Part shown: piece after piece, positions 51,508-62,345 of the stretch
Layout: every line of letters starts with the position of its first letter
How positions within the stretch are numbered: the stretch's first letter is position 1
Source: CAYLLN01 sp033762315
GTDB taxonomy: Bacteria > Planctomycetota > Planctomycetia > Pirellulales > Pirellulaceae
Direction: 5' to 3'
Assembly: GCA_033762315.1 (NCBI GenBank)
Contig: JANRLS010000276.1
Location: 62,001 to 126,000, forward strand
DNA length: 64,000 nt
Notes under the pieces: generated by a model
Databases searched by the model: none
The model's input: only the letters and a program-made list of their open reading frames with translations
Told to the model about the DNA's origin: nothing
Made by a program: the position numbers and the translations under genes

Positions 51508-51640
51508 TTGAGATAGATGGTTTCCCAGTCGCGTCGGCGGCTGCCAGACGACCCCAGCGGCGTCGGGACGAAACCGGGCGATTCGACAAGGCTGGGGCCG
51601 CCTCTCCCGCGATGCACTCGCTATGGAGATGGTGTTTCTC

Positions 51641-52171
51641 ATGACTGCCCGCCCCTCGGCTTTGAGCCGCTTCTTCGCCGGCGTTTGTGAATACGTCTTC
51701 CAGGCTCGCCTGGGAGTGGCCGATCCGCCGCTCGTCGATTATCTCAGCGATCTGATGCTGCGATTCTCGCGGCTCGACACGGTCCATCGCTTTCGCAATT
51801 TGTCGGGGCGGCCGGTGCTGGAAGTGGCCGATATGCTGGCCGAGGCGGAACAGCGCGTGGGGCTGGCCAGGCGGGACGTGCATCGCCACATTGGCGACGT
51901 GACGCTGTTCTGGACGGGCGTTTATCCCGAATCGCTCCCCAAGCTGCGCGGCGCGGAGACGAAAGACTTCTTCATCGACTATTGCTCGCAAGGCAAGAAG
52001 GCGTATCTCATCGCCAGCACCATCGCCACCGACCGCGAGCAAGACACCGAAAGCGAGTTGCTCCACCGCCTGAGCAGCCAGTTCGAGCTGTGCGCCTATG
52101 GCCTGGGCGAAGTTCGCCGCGAATGGGAACGCCGCGACGACGAGGAATCGCCCCGGCTGGTGGTGGAATAA
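51641..52171 (+). CDS. Conserved protein of unknown function
   Basis: A 176-residue soluble protein. The ATG at 51641 starts TARPSALSRFFAGVCEYVFQARLGVADPP; in-frame ATGs at 51623 and 51629 are alternatives. The protein is helical and charged, with DLMLRFSRLDTVHRFRN, DVHRHIGDVTLFWTGVYPE, and a region of KDFFIDYCSQGKKAYLIAS. I recall similar proteins in other planctomycetes but no assigned function. It lies alone between a DUF1501 gene and the convergent GH57 gene (14-nt gap) and has its own promoter candidate. Confidence 0.8.
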   Translation: MTARPSALSRFFAGVCEYVFQARLGVADPPLVDYLSDLMLRFSRLDTVHRFRNLSGRPVLEVADMLAEAEQRVGLARRDVHRHIGDVTLFWTGVYPESLPKLRGAETKDFFIDYCSQGKKAYLIASTIATDREQDTESELLHRLSSQFELCAYGLGEVRREWERRDDEESPRLVVE

Positions 52172-52185
52172 GCGGCGGACCTGCC

Positions 52186-54363
52186 TCAAGCTGGGGTGGC
52201 TTCGAGGCGGTTGGGGGCGGGTCGCATCCGCGATTCGGCCAGGGCGGTGCTGGCAGTGAGCAGGATTGTCACCGACCAGCGGCCGGAAGCGTCGCCGCGA
52301 ACCACCCAGTGCGGGATGGCGACGACCGACTGGTGAACCAGCTCGAAGCCCCCTTCCGACTGGCTGACGGTCTCGATGGGAAAGGTCCACAAGCTGGTGG
52401 GACGATTGATCTTGAGCGACACGTCGATGCCGAGCCATTCATCGACCATCCCCAGGCTTTCGACATCGTGCAGGTCGAGCTGCGTGCCGAGCTGCCCCAG
52501 CCGCTGCCCGGCAAGATCGTGGAAATAGCGGTCGTCGGCCCCACTGGGGAGGCCAGCGAAATTGAGCTCGACGCCAAAATGCAGCGGCAGGTCGGTGGGG
52601 ACATTTTCGAGCAAGTAGGTGATTTCAAGCGTCGGACTGCCGGCAGCCAGGGTGATTCCCTTGGTGACGCGAATTTCTCGGTCTCCCACGCGGCCGAGGC
52701 GTGACAGTTGCACCTGGATGCGGTCGGCGGCGCGGCGGATTTTCGATTCGTAGGCAGCCTGGATGAAATCCCCCAGCTCGTTCGCTTCGCCCCGATGGAC
52801 CTGGTCGCGCGTCGCCCCCAGCTCGAAGAAATGGTCGAGCAGGCTCTTGCGCGGAGCCGGATCGTATTGCAGCCGCTCGTCGAGGCCCGCCTGCTTGAAG
52901 ATCACCCGGTCGTGGATGCTGGCGACGTTGCCGTTCTGGTTGCTCGGCCCAGCAATCACCTTGCGATGATACGACTCCGGCCGGCGGGCAAGCGAGGCGA
53001 GCAGGTTGTGGCAGATGGAGCGTACGTCGAGTTCGTACATCATCCCCCCGCTGGCGGGCGCGAGCAGGGCGATCAGCTTGTCGCCGGCGAGGCGCACCTC
53101 CGGGCGGGCATCGAAGTTGAAGTCATCGACCGTCGCTTCGACATACGAGCCGGTTTTGCCCGTGGCCTGATCGATCAGGTTGTCGGCCGCGATCAATTGG
53201 TTATAAATCGCGTTCCGCAGGTGGGGCAAATAGATGCCGCCAAATGCGCCGTGCCAGTAGGGGCAATTGCACTGGCCCCGATAAAGCGCCTGGCGAGCGT
53301 GGTTGAAAGATTCTCCCGCCGCGCCGTCCTTTTCGGCCTGGGCGACGCGCTTGCTGACCATCATCATCCGGGCATACATCTCGTTGGCTTCGGGATACTT
53401 CACCTTGAAATTCCGCCAGAAGCCCCCCTGAAAAAACCGCTTGATCCGCGGCCAGCGCGGGTCGTGCTCCAGTTCGTGATAGAGGTGGTCGTATTCCACC
53501 TGCTGGTTCACGGGCAAGGCCCACTCGGTCATTTCGCGGTAGGAGCAATCGGGCAGATACACCTTGCCGGCCGGCGGCACGCTGGCGGTCGCTTCCGCCA
53601 GCGTCGTCGTTTGCAGCCAGCTGCGGTTGGCGACCAGAGCGTCGAAAAATCGGCGCAGCCAGCCATGCTCATAAACGTGTTTTTTCGTTTCCGGCCAGGT
53701 GCCGAACTTTTCGCCATCGTCGCCAAACACGAGCACCGAGTGCGGATGCTTCTCGGCAATGCCGCGAAGATAGTCGATCGTGGCGTGCGGCTCTTGAAAG
53801 GGAATGGTATAGCGGAGTGGCTCGCTGCCGGGAAAGATCGAGAGGGTGCGGCCGTCGTCTTCGGTGATGTAGTAGCTGTAAAGCTGCTCGTCGATGAGGC
53901 CGGCGTTTTTGAAGTGAAAATCGTCGAGTACCGTGTACTTCATGCCAGCGGCGGCGAGGTCGGCGGTGAGCGAAGCCTCCCAAACGCGCTCGGGCATCCA
54001 CATGCCCTGCACCTTGGCGCCCAGCCGGTTTTCGAGCCAGCGCGAATAGGTGGTGATTTGCCCCACGCGGTCGCGCGGGGGAATCATCGTCATGATCGGC
54101 TCGTAATAGGGGCCGCCGACGATTTCGATTCGTCCGGCGGCAACGAGCCGCGCCACGCGATCGACATATTCCGGATGCCGCTCGTCGAGCCAGTCCATCA
54201 GCGGGCCGCTGGTGTGCAGCGAGATGACGAGGTCGCGATAGCTTTCAAAAACATCGAGAAACGGCAGGTAGCTGTCTTGATAGGCCTGCTCGAAGACGCC
54301 ATCAAAATTGCCGACCGGCTGGTGATTGTGCAGAACAAGGCAAAGGCGAATCGGATGGGTCAT
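52186..54363 (-). CDS. Glycoside hydrolase family 57 alpha-glucan enzyme (DUF1925/DUF1926)
   Basis: A 725-residue GH57 enzyme acting on alpha-1,4-glucan, either an alpha-amylase or a 4-alpha-glucanotransferase. The ATG at 54363 starts THPIRLCLVLHNHQPVGNFDGV, the GH57 beginning. The nucleophile Glu lies in GMWMPERVWE (about residue 123) and the general acid/base Asp in LVFGDDGEKFG (about 214). The C-terminal beta domains (about 390-725) match the DUF1925/DUF1926 pair of glucanotransferase-like enzymes. It is the third gene after glgA and galT, 183 nt downstream of galT, consistent with glycogen turnover. The exact reaction cannot be told from sequence. Confidence 0.9.
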   Translation of the reverse strand: MTHPIRLCLVLHNHQPVGNFDGVFEQAYQDSYLPFLDVFESYRDLVISLHTSGPLMDWLDERHPEYVDRVARLVAAGRIEIVGGPYYEPIMTMIPPRDRVGQITTYSRWLENRLGAKVQGMWMPERVWEASLTADLAAAGMKYTVLDDFHFKNAGLIDEQLYSYYITEDDGRTLSIFPGSEPLRYTIPFQEPHATIDYLRGIAEKHPHSVLVFGDDGEKFGTWPETKKHVYEHGWLRRFFDALVANRSWLQTTTLAEATASVPPAGKVYLPDCSYREMTEWALPVNQQVEYDHLYHELEHDPRWPRIKRFFQGGFWRNFKVKYPEANEMYARMMMVSKRVAQAEKDGAAGESFNHARQALYRGQCNCPYWHGAFGGIYLPHLRNAIYNQLIAADNLIDQATGKTGSYVEATVDDFNFDARPEVRLAGDKLIALLAPASGGMMYELDVRSICHNLLASLARRPESYHRKVIAGPSNQNGNVASIHDRVIFKQAGLDERLQYDPAPRKSLLDHFFELGATRDQVHRGEANELGDFIQAAYESKIRRAADRIQVQLSRLGRVGDREIRVTKGITLAAGSPTLEITYLLENVPTDLPLHFGVELNFAGLPSGADDRYFHDLAGQRLGQLGTQLDLHDVESLGMVDEWLGIDVSLKINRPTSLWTFPIETVSQSEGGFELVHQSVVAIPHWVVRGDASGRWSVTILLTASTALAESRMRPAPNRLEATPA

Positions 54364-54546
54364 GGCGGGATGATTGCGGGCCAAGGTGCTGCTAGCGACT
54401 GGTGGAAATTCTAGGGATGCTGCGCTGCCGGGAAATAGCCAAAAGTGGAGCAGCCAGCCCCGCGCGCAGCGAGGGTCGAGCGACTTTCGGGAATTATCGG
54501 CAAGGTTTCCGCGCCTGGGCCACGGAATCCAATCGTTACCATCGAG

Positions 54547-55554
54547 CTACGCGGGCCGAGCGGGAGAGGCTCGCAGATGGGCGGCGGCCGCTTCGGGAGG
54601 ATAGGGGTTGATGAAGCAACCCGTGCTCCACTCGAAGCCGGCCACCTTGGTCAGGCGCGGCACGATCTCGATATGCCAGTGATAGTGGTCGTGCGGACGC
54701 ATGTCAAACGGCTGGGTGTGCAAATAGTAGTTATAAGCCGTTTGGCCGCTGGCACGTTCGATACGACCGATCACGTCCTGCATGAGTTGCGCAAATTCGC
54801 CAAATTCCCCATCTTGCAGCGATTCGTATCGCGACTGGTGTGCGAGCGGGGCCACCCAAACCTCGTAGCCGAAGCGGCTGGCATAGGGACAGAAGGCGAC
54901 GAACCGCTCCGACTGGGCGACGATCCGCTCTTCTTGGGCCACTTCCGCCGCAATCAGGTCCACCAGCAGCGACCGGCCATGCTGGGCGAAATAGTCGCCG
55001 CTGCTGGACAGTTCGGTCTCGACCACTTCGGGCACGCCGGGCAAAGCCATCAGTTGGCTATGGACGTGCTCCAGCGACGCTCCCGCCGCCGAGCCGACGT
55101 TCTTGAAGATCTGAACATATTGGTAGCTGCCATCGGCCTTGAGATCGCGAATCCGGTCCCGATAAGCCCGAAACACCACTTCCGCCTCGGCCACTGTCAG
55201 CTCCGAAAGACTCGCCACATGTCGCGGCGATTCGATAATCACCTCATGCCGGCCAAAGCCCGGCACCGCGCCGGCGGGCGCAATCGAACCGAGCGGTAGC
55301 GCCCCCCCGCCGAGCACGGTCGCGGTTTGCACGGCGGGAAACTTGTTGGGCACCACCCGCGCCAGCCAGCCGCGGCCGTTCTTTTTATAGACGGCCACCG
55401 CGTCGGGCGTTTCGCGCTCGTTCCCCGCGCAAAAGGGACAGGGGATTGGCTGACGACTCGGAAGCGGTTCGAGAAACTCGTTCGGCCGCCCCGCGCGCTC
55501 CGTGCCGATAATCACCCAGCGGCGCGACAGCGGCTCTTGGCGGTATTCGGACAT
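54547..55554 (-). CDS. galT: Galactose-1-phosphate uridylyltransferase
   Basis: A 335-residue enzyme of the HIT-like superfamily that exchanges UMP between UDP-glucose and galactose 1-phosphate. The active-site motif is HVHSQ in ASLEHVHSQLMALP, with the first His pair at the catalytic nucleotidylation site. The N-terminal zinc-type cysteines appear in PCPFCAGNE. Family beginning SEYRQEPLSRRWVIIGTERAGRP and later HYHWHIEIVPR, which carries the second His set. It follows glgA by 15 nt and precedes the GH57 gene. In such clusters it may act on glucose 1-phosphate or a related sugar in glycogen metabolism rather than on galactose. Confidence 0.92.
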   Translation of the reverse strand: MSEYRQEPLSRRWVIIGTERAGRPNEFLEPLPSRQPIPCPFCAGNERETPDAVAVYKKNGRGWLARVVPNKFPAVQTATVLGGGALPLGSIAPAGAVPGFGRHEVIIESPRHVASLSELTVAEAEVVFRAYRDRIRDLKADGSYQYVQIFKNVGSAAGASLEHVHSQLMALPGVPEVVETELSSSGDYFAQHGRSLLVDLIAAEVAQEERIVAQSERFVAFCPYASRFGYEVWVAPLAHQSRYESLQDGEFGEFAQLMQDVIGRIERASGQTAYNYYLHTQPFDMRPHDHYHWHIEIVPRLTKVAGFEWSTGCFINPYPPEAAAAHLRASPARPA

Positions 55555-55569
55555 GCGCCCCTCGCGCTG

Positions 55570-57075
<1,506 letters not shown>

Positions 57076-57328
57076 GAGGCAACTCCCGGCGGGCAGCGGA
57101 TCGACGCAACATCGGCAGCCATAGAGGGTTATAACGTAGCCCCCGCCCCCCGGCCAGCGGCGGTTGCGCCCCGCGGGCCGATTTTTCCGCCCCTTGGGGC
57201 ACGATGCGCGTTACCCGCGCCTTATTCAAACAATTCGGCCACCGGAATGACGAGCCCCGCCGGTTCCGGGTCGGCAGCCGTGCGACCACGACCGCGACGT
57301 ATTCCTCGACTTTTCCAACGACATTCCC

Positions 57329-58039
57329 ATGCCGATCCACTGCAAATCGTGCGGCAAGCCCATTCCGGCGGCCGATGTGAACATCGAGCTGGCGATCGCC
57401 AAGTGCCAGGCGTGCGACGCGGTATTCAGCTTTTTGGACGATATCGGCGGCCATCCCGGCCGGCCCCCTCGCCCGCGCGTGCCGCTTCCCAAGCGGTTCA
57501 AAGTCGATGCCTGGGGGCGAGAGCTCACGATCACCCGCAGTTGGTTCACCCACGCGGTCTGGTTTTTGATCTTCTTTTGCGCATTTTGGGATGGGTTTCT
57601 CGTCGTCTGGTATGCGGCCGGACTGGGAATGTTGTGGCAGGCCAACGGCATGCAGTGGGGGGCCCTCGTAATGCTTTTGTTTCCGGTCATTCACGTCGCG
57701 GTGGGGGTGGGGCTGACTTACTATCTCCTGTGCGCGTTCGTCAACCGGACGGTCATCCGCGTTTCGCAAGGGGAGCTTTCGGTCCGCCACGGACCTTTGC
57801 CCTGGCCGGGCAACACTCGCTTGCCAACAGCCGACATCCAGCAGCTTTTTTGCAGCGAGTCGGTTCGCCGCAATCGCCGAAGCACAACCGCCTCCTACGA
57901 AGTGCAGGCGCTGCTGACGAGCGGCGAGAAGAAGAAGCTGCTCACCGGTCTCGACGATCTCGACCATGCCCTGTTCATCGAGCAGACGCTGGAACAGCAT
58001 CTCGAAATCGAGGACCTGCCGGTGCCGGGCGAAGTCTGA
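57329..58039 (+). CDS. Zinc-ribbon membrane protein of unknown function
   Basis: A 236-residue protein. It begins with a zinc-ribbon-like pair of cysteine knuckles (CKSC at about residues 5-8 and CQAC at 31-34). After a linker there are two to three membrane helices at about 75-135 (FTHAVWFLIFFCAFWDGFLVVWYAAGLGML, GALVMLLFPVIHVAVGVGLTYYLLCAFV). A soluble C-terminal domain follows, starting RTVIRVSQGELSVRHGP and ending in a helical part. The layout is common among planctomycete membrane proteins without assigned function. It lies divergently to glgA. Confidence 0.82.
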   Translation: MPIHCKSCGKPIPAADVNIELAIAKCQACDAVFSFLDDIGGHPGRPPRPRVPLPKRFKVDAWGRELTITRSWFTHAVWFLIFFCAFWDGFLVVWYAAGLGMLWQANGMQWGALVMLLFPVIHVAVGVGLTYYLLCAFVNRTVIRVSQGELSVRHGPLPWPGNTRLPTADIQQLFCSESVRRNRRSTTASYEVQALLTSGEKKKLLTGLDDLDHALFIEQTLEQHLEIEDLPVPGEV

Positions 58040-58139
58040 ATCCGCTCTGGGAGGAGGCCACGGCGCGGGCCAACTATGGCATAATCGCGGGTCAATGATC
58101 TGGTTGTGACGTGCATTTTTCCCCTTCGAGATTTTCCGC

Positions 58140-59198
58140 ATGGATTCCGCGCCTCGCGAGTTTTTGCTTCGCCTGCTCGAAACGCCCAGCCCCTCGGGCT
58201 ACGAACGGCCGATTCAGGATGTCGTCCGGTCGTATGTCGCCGACTTCGCCGACCAGGTGACGACCGACCTGCATGGAAACGTGATCGCGGCCAAAAATCC
58301 CGCCGCGCCGCTCCGCGTCATGCTCGCCGGCCATTGCGACCAGATCGGCATGTTGGTGACGCACATCAACGACAACGGCTTCCTCTATGCCCAGACCATC
58401 GGCGGCTGGGACGCCCAGCAGCTCATCGGCCAGCGGATGACGATCTGGACCGCAACCGGCCCGCTCCCCGCCATCATCAGCCGCAAGCCCATTCACCTGC
58501 TCAGCGACGAAGAGCGAAAGCAAGTGGTCAAGCTCGAGGATTTGTGGCTCGACATTGGGGCCAAAACCAAGGACGAAGCGAAGGAACTGGTCCGCATCGG
58601 CGACCCGGTCACGCTCAAGCTCGGCTTTCAAGAGATGCGCGGCGGCCTCGCCAATTCTCCCGCGATGGACAACAAATGCGGCCTCTGGGTGGTGATCGAG
58701 GCGCTGCGCCGCGCGGCCCAGCGCGACCTGCGGGTCGGCCTCTTCGCCGCCTCGACCGTGGCCGAAGAAATTGGCCTCCGCGGCGCGCAAACAAGCGCTT
58801 TCGGCATCGATCCGCAAGTCGGCATCGCGGTCGATGTGACCCACGCCACCGATTGCCCGACCATCGACAAGCGCCAGCAAGGCGAAGTGAGCCTCGGCAG
58901 CGGGCCGGTCATCGTTCGCGGGCCCAACATGAACCCAGTCGTCGTCGAGCGGCTTATCCAAACGGCCCGCCAGCGGGAGATTCCGCACCAACTGACCGCC
59001 AGCGGCAAGGCCCAGCCGAACGACAGCAACGCGATTCAGATCAACCGGGCCGGCGTCGCGACCGGGCTCGTCAGCATCCCGAATCGTTACATGCACAGCG
59101 CCGTCGAAATGATCTCGCTCGACGACATCGACCGGGCCGCCGACCTGCTCGCCGAATTCGTGGCCAGCCTATCCCCCAGCGACGACTTCCGGCCGTAA
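58140..59198 (+). CDS. M42-family metallo-aminopeptidase
   Basis: A 352-residue cytosolic zinc aminopeptidase that trims N-terminal residues from peptides, usually in large tetrahedral assemblies. Metal-binding residues are visible: His65 and Asp67 in AGHCDQIG, the bridging Asp in MDNKCGLWVV (about 179), catalytic Glu in STVAEEIGLRGA (about 213) and Asp in VDVTHATDCP (about 237). The final zinc-binding His lies in NRYMHSAVEM. The length fits the family and the gene is complete. A CATAAT -10-like hexamer (58080-58085) lies 54 nt upstream. Confidence 0.93.
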   Translation: MDSAPREFLLRLLETPSPSGYERPIQDVVRSYVADFADQVTTDLHGNVIAAKNPAAPLRVMLAGHCDQIGMLVTHINDNGFLYAQTIGGWDAQQLIGQRMTIWTATGPLPAIISRKPIHLLSDEERKQVVKLEDLWLDIGAKTKDEAKELVRIGDPVTLKLGFQEMRGGLANSPAMDNKCGLWVVIEALRRAAQRDLRVGLFAASTVAEEIGLRGAQTSAFGIDPQVGIAVDVTHATDCPTIDKRQQGEVSLGSGPVIVRGPNMNPVVVERLIQTARQREIPHQLTASGKAQPNDSNAIQINRAGVATGLVSIPNRYMHSAVEMISLDDIDRAADLLAEFVASLSPSDDFRP

Positions 59199-59277
59199 AG
59201 CGATTCCCTCGGGCTGCGGTGCCCAGTCCCCCGCCCCGCGTGGGTGTGCCGTGCTTTCGCCCAGAGACGCCACTCCA

Positions 59278-60747
59278 CTACCTCTTGCCGGCGGGGCGAG
59301 CGGGAAGGTCCGAAGCCCGTATCGACTTCAGTTTGTCCGCCACGCGGGCCGCCAGCCGCGCGACGGTCGGCTGGTGTTCGGGGAGCGCGGCGAGATTGTG
59401 AAACTGCTGGGGATCCCGAGTCATGTCAAAGAGCTCGCTCCCGCCGGCTCCATCTTCCCCGTATTGAAGGTACGCCCACGCATCCTCGCGCAGTAAAAAT
59501 CCCTTCCCATTGACGCAAAATGCCGCGTCGCGCACCGATTGTTCCGGGTCATCCAGCAGCGGCGCGATGTTCTTCCCTTGCAGCCGGGCCGGCACATCGA
59601 GGCCGCACAGCGCCGCGGTCGTCGGATAGAGATCGATCAATTCCACCAGCGACCGGCAAACCGCCGGCTGCTTGCCGGGAACCTTGACGATCAGCGGCAC
59701 CAGGGCCGATTCCTCGTGCAGGCTCACCTTGGCCCAAAAATCGTGCTCCCCCAGATGATAGCCATGATCGCTGGTAAAGATCACGATCGTCTTGTCTTCC
59801 ACGCCTGATTCGCGCAGCGCGGCCAACACTTTGCCGAGCTGTGCGTCCATGTAGGCCACCGCCGCATAGTACCCCGCGATCGCTTTTTTCTGCCGCGGCT
59901 CGTCCATCTGCATGTTGCGGCTGGTCTTGTAATTGATGCCGAGCGGGGGGATGTCGTCCCAGTCGCCGGGCAGCTTCTCGGGCAGCGCCATCTTCGCGGC
60001 GGGATACGGCTCGTGATAAGCCCGCGGCGAAACGAACGGCACATGCGGCCGCACGAAGCCGACCGCCAGAAAGAACTGCCGATCTTTGTTGGCCGCGATC
60101 AACTCGCAGGCCTTGGCCGCCGTTTTGCCGTCGGAGTGAACGAGGTCATCCCCCTCGGCCGCGACGACAACGAACGTATTCCCGCCGACCACCGGCTTTT
60201 TGCCGTCGGGATTTCCCTCCAGCGTTTCGCCGGTTCCAGCCGCTTTCCATTCGGGGCCGGGGCTGTTGAAGCGCTCGTGCCACGATGGCGGATCGTCCTC
60301 GCCGTCCCCTCCCGATTCAATGCCGCCGGGCACCCCCATGTGATAAATCTTGCTGACCCGCGCCGCATGATAGCCACCATTTCTGAAGTGTTCGCTCCAG
60401 GTCGCGCGCGATCCGATGGCGGGGCGCGGGCTGACATAGCCGAGCACTCCCGTGGCATGCGGATAGTAGCCCGACATGAACGACGCCCGCGAGGGGCCGC
60501 AAAAGGTCGCCTGGCAATAGGCCCGCGTGAACCGCGTCCCTTCGGCCGCCAGCCGGTCGATGTGGGGCGTTTGGCACACCCGGTTGCCATAGCACGAGAG
60601 GGCGGTCAGCGTCAGGTCGTCGGCAATGACGAAGAGGACGTTGAATTTCCCCTCCGCCGCGTTGAGCGGCGAAGCCTGGGCGAGCACCCCGCTCGCCAGA
60701 AAAGCTAGGCACCCTCGAAATACGAAGGAAGCAACGAATCGGTGCAT
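59278..60747 (-). CDS. Iduronate-2-sulfatase-like sulfatase
   Basis: A 489-residue exported sulfatase. The ATG at 60747 starts a signal peptide (1-31); longer in-frame extensions lie in the repeat-rich non-coding region and are not credible. Motifs: NVLFVIADDLTLTALSCYGN, FCGPSRASFMSGYYPHATG with formylglycine Cys83, VGFVRPHVPFVSPR typical of iduronate-2-sulfatases, FTSDHGYHLGEHDFWAK and HEESALVPLIVKVPG. The region from RPHVPF to GEHDFWAK is the signature of the IDS-like group, which acts on sulfated glycosaminoglycan-like chains. The natural substrate here is unknown, and activity needs a formylglycine-generating enzyme not seen in this window. Confidence 0.93.
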   Translation of the reverse strand: MHRFVASFVFRGCLAFLASGVLAQASPLNAAEGKFNVLFVIADDLTLTALSCYGNRVCQTPHIDRLAAEGTRFTRAYCQATFCGPSRASFMSGYYPHATGVLGYVSPRPAIGSRATWSEHFRNGGYHAARVSKIYHMGVPGGIESGGDGEDDPPSWHERFNSPGPEWKAAGTGETLEGNPDGKKPVVGGNTFVVVAAEGDDLVHSDGKTAAKACELIAANKDRQFFLAVGFVRPHVPFVSPRAYHEPYPAAKMALPEKLPGDWDDIPPLGINYKTSRNMQMDEPRQKKAIAGYYAAVAYMDAQLGKVLAALRESGVEDKTIVIFTSDHGYHLGEHDFWAKVSLHEESALVPLIVKVPGKQPAVCRSLVELIDLYPTTAALCGLDVPARLQGKNIAPLLDDPEQSVRDAAFCVNGKGFLLREDAWAYLQYGEDGAGGSELFDMTRDPQQFHNLAALPEHQPTVARLAARVADKLKSIRASDLPARPAGKR

Positions 60748-60890
60748 GGCGGGTTGGCCGTGGGGGAACAAGGATGAAGTCATGGTTAGCTGGCCTGCAG
60801 AATACCCGGCGGAATAGCGTCCTGCACGCTGGTCACTTGCGGGTCCGCGACCTCGCAACACGCCTGCGGGCGGTGGTCGGGATTTTCCCC

Positions 60891-61242
60891 CCCGACCCGT
60901 CCACTGCGCAGGGGTCGAAAGGTCGCTGTTCGCCGCGCTATTCGCCAGTGCATGATCGTCGTAAGTGATTATTCTGAATGGATTTGCGCTGTGGATTTCT
61001 CCGTCGATGGTTCGCCAAGGCCCCCTGCGCACCCATTCCCACTGAACAGTACTCCAACGGGGGATAAAGCCCTCGACTCGGGCCCGACTGCAACTTCCGC
61101 GCTCTTTCGCTCGCTAAACCACAAATTGTGCCGCTCTCCTCGTGGGCGCGAGTTTCCATTTCGCGTTTTTCTCCTTTCGTGCTTTCGCGATCCGCGCCAC
61201 TCTTACCAACACTTGCAGGAACTTCGCGGTGTCAGTCTCCCC
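60891..61242. repeat. Diverged non-coding unit 1 of a ~352-nt tandem pair with long-range stem
   Basis: The gap between the sulfatase start (60747) and the gene at 61685 is about 940 nt and holds no credible ORF; 60748-60890 shows nothing recognisable. Unit 1 shares blocks with unit 2 at a constant offset of 352 nt: CTGCGCAGGGGTCGAAA (60904), ATTTGCG (60982), CCCCTGCGCA (61022) and CAGTACTC (61047). CTGCGCAGGG and CCCTGCGCA are reverse complements, so 60904-60913 can pair with 61022-61031 and enclose about 108 nt. This looks like a structured RNA or DNA element. Confidence 0.5.
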
Positions 61243-61594
61243 CCCGGCCTGCCCGCTGCGCAGGGGTCGAAAAGGCGTGCCTCTCGCCCGGTAGCTTCCT
61301 CGCCGGATTTCCCTAAGTTGTTTTTTAGCAAACATTTGCGACACTCGCCCAGCGACGAACCGTGCTCGTTTTGCCCCTGCGCAGCTCCCTTGGATGCGCA
61401 GTACTCAATCAGGGGGTTTTTGCCCGGTTTTCTCCAGCTCCCGCGCGCAAAACCCTCGGCGTTCATTCTTCGCTCGGCCCGTGACTAGTCTGGTCAACGC
61501 TCGGCAAGAAAAATTTTTCGCCCCCAGGTTTCGTTATGCCCGTCCAAACGCCGCGGAGACTCTCGAATTGCCCTTGCCCGAATTCCCCCTGGCG
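61243..61594. repeat. Diverged non-coding unit 2 with a perfect 12-bp long-range stem
   Basis: The second unit carries the same blocks at 61256, 61334, 61374 and 61399, offset by 352 nt. The long-range stem is stronger here: GCTGCGCAGGGG (61255-61266) and CCCCTGCGCAGC (61374-61385) pair over 12 bp, extended by AAAA/TTTT after a small bulge. Sequence between blocks has diverged, yet the pairing partners remain. The last ~90 nt of the unit drift, with an 11-nt offset change near 61469. The strand of any transcript is unknown. Confidence 0.5.
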
Positions 61595-61609
61595 GGTTGA
61601 ATCTCCCGC

Positions 61610-61632
61610 CCGCTGCGGAAAATTCGCAGCGG
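61610..61632 (+). promoter_or_regulatory. Leader hairpin upstream of the secreted-protein gene
   Basis: CCGCTGCG-GAAAATT-CGCAGCGG is a perfect 8-bp hairpin with a 7-nt loop, 52 nt before the ATG at 61685. No T-run follows, so it is not an intrinsic terminator. It may stabilise the mRNA or regulate it; it also lies directly after the repeat units. Confidence 0.4.
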
Positions 61633-61684
61633 CGGCGCTTTACCGGATGGGAACGATCTCGACCAACTTCAAGGTGTTAAGCTC

Positions 61685-62188
61685 ATGACGACTCGATTTT
61701 CACGCTGGAGGACCGAACTGCTCGCCATCGCGGCGGTGGCTTTGCTGGCTAGCCCAGGCTTCGCAATCTACTACGAACTCCCCGCGTCGAAAGACGAGTA
61801 CGGCCTCAAGTACGACGTGCAACTGGATGCCGAGGGGGACAAGGTCAACGTCGTCTTTGTCTTGGCGGACGAGGGGCGACTGAAGTCGATCTACTCCGCC
61901 ACCGTGATCGCCCTCAGCAAGCCGGACCACTCCGGTGCTCAAACCCACGATCTTTCGGCCCCCATCGAGCTGAAAAAGACCGCGGACGGCAAGCTGGCGG
62001 GGCAGGTGCGGATCGGAAAGGAATTCGTGGACCGGGCCTACATTCGGATTCTCACGTTGAACGTCAATGGCCAGCGGCGGCCCATCAATGGTGCCGCCTA
62101 TTACCGGATTCCGCTGAAGAAGTTTCTTAGCAAAACACCCGTGGAAGCGGCGACCCAACTGCCGCCGGCGACGAACGTCACGAAGTGA
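61685..62188 (+). CDS. Secreted protein of unknown function
   Basis: A 167-residue exported protein with a signal peptide (about residues 1-28: TELLAIAAVALLASPGFA). The mature part begins IYYELPASKDEYGLKYDVQ and has alternating beta segments (KVNVVFVLADEGRLKSIYSATVIAL, LAGQVRIGKEFVDRAYIRILTLN), suggesting a single beta-sandwich. No cysteine or catalytic motif stands out. It lies after the long structured non-coding region and 157 nt before a glycosyltransferase gene on the same strand. I recognise no named family. Confidence 0.8.
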   Translation: MTTRFSRWRTELLAIAAVALLASPGFAIYYELPASKDEYGLKYDVQLDAEGDKVNVVFVLADEGRLKSIYSATVIALSKPDHSGAQTHDLSAPIELKKTADGKLAGQVRIGKEFVDRAYIRILTLNVNGQRRPINGAAYYRIPLKKFLSKTPVEAATQLPPATNVTK

Positions 62189-62345
62189 CGCTCGGTGCGT
62201 TTTTCCACCAAACCGCGCGCCGCTGAAAGGGTTCGGCAACCAGCGGCGAATCGCCCCAAAGATTCCCCTTGCGGAATTCCCGGACGTGGGGGTATTCTCC
62301 CGCCCCGCCCTGGCTTTCCGTTACCTGCTGCACACGAGGCAATCC

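Noticed and set aside
52708..54414. Plus-strand ORF of 568 codons opposite the GH57 gene
   Set aside because: The GH57 frame carries nucleophile and acid/base motifs; the opposite frame has no domain and extends beyond the gene only into a shared gap.
60952..61488. 178-codon plus-strand ORF in the repeat-rich gap
   Set aside because: Low-complexity, spans both diverged repeat units without preserving reading frame between them, and has no ribosome-binding site.
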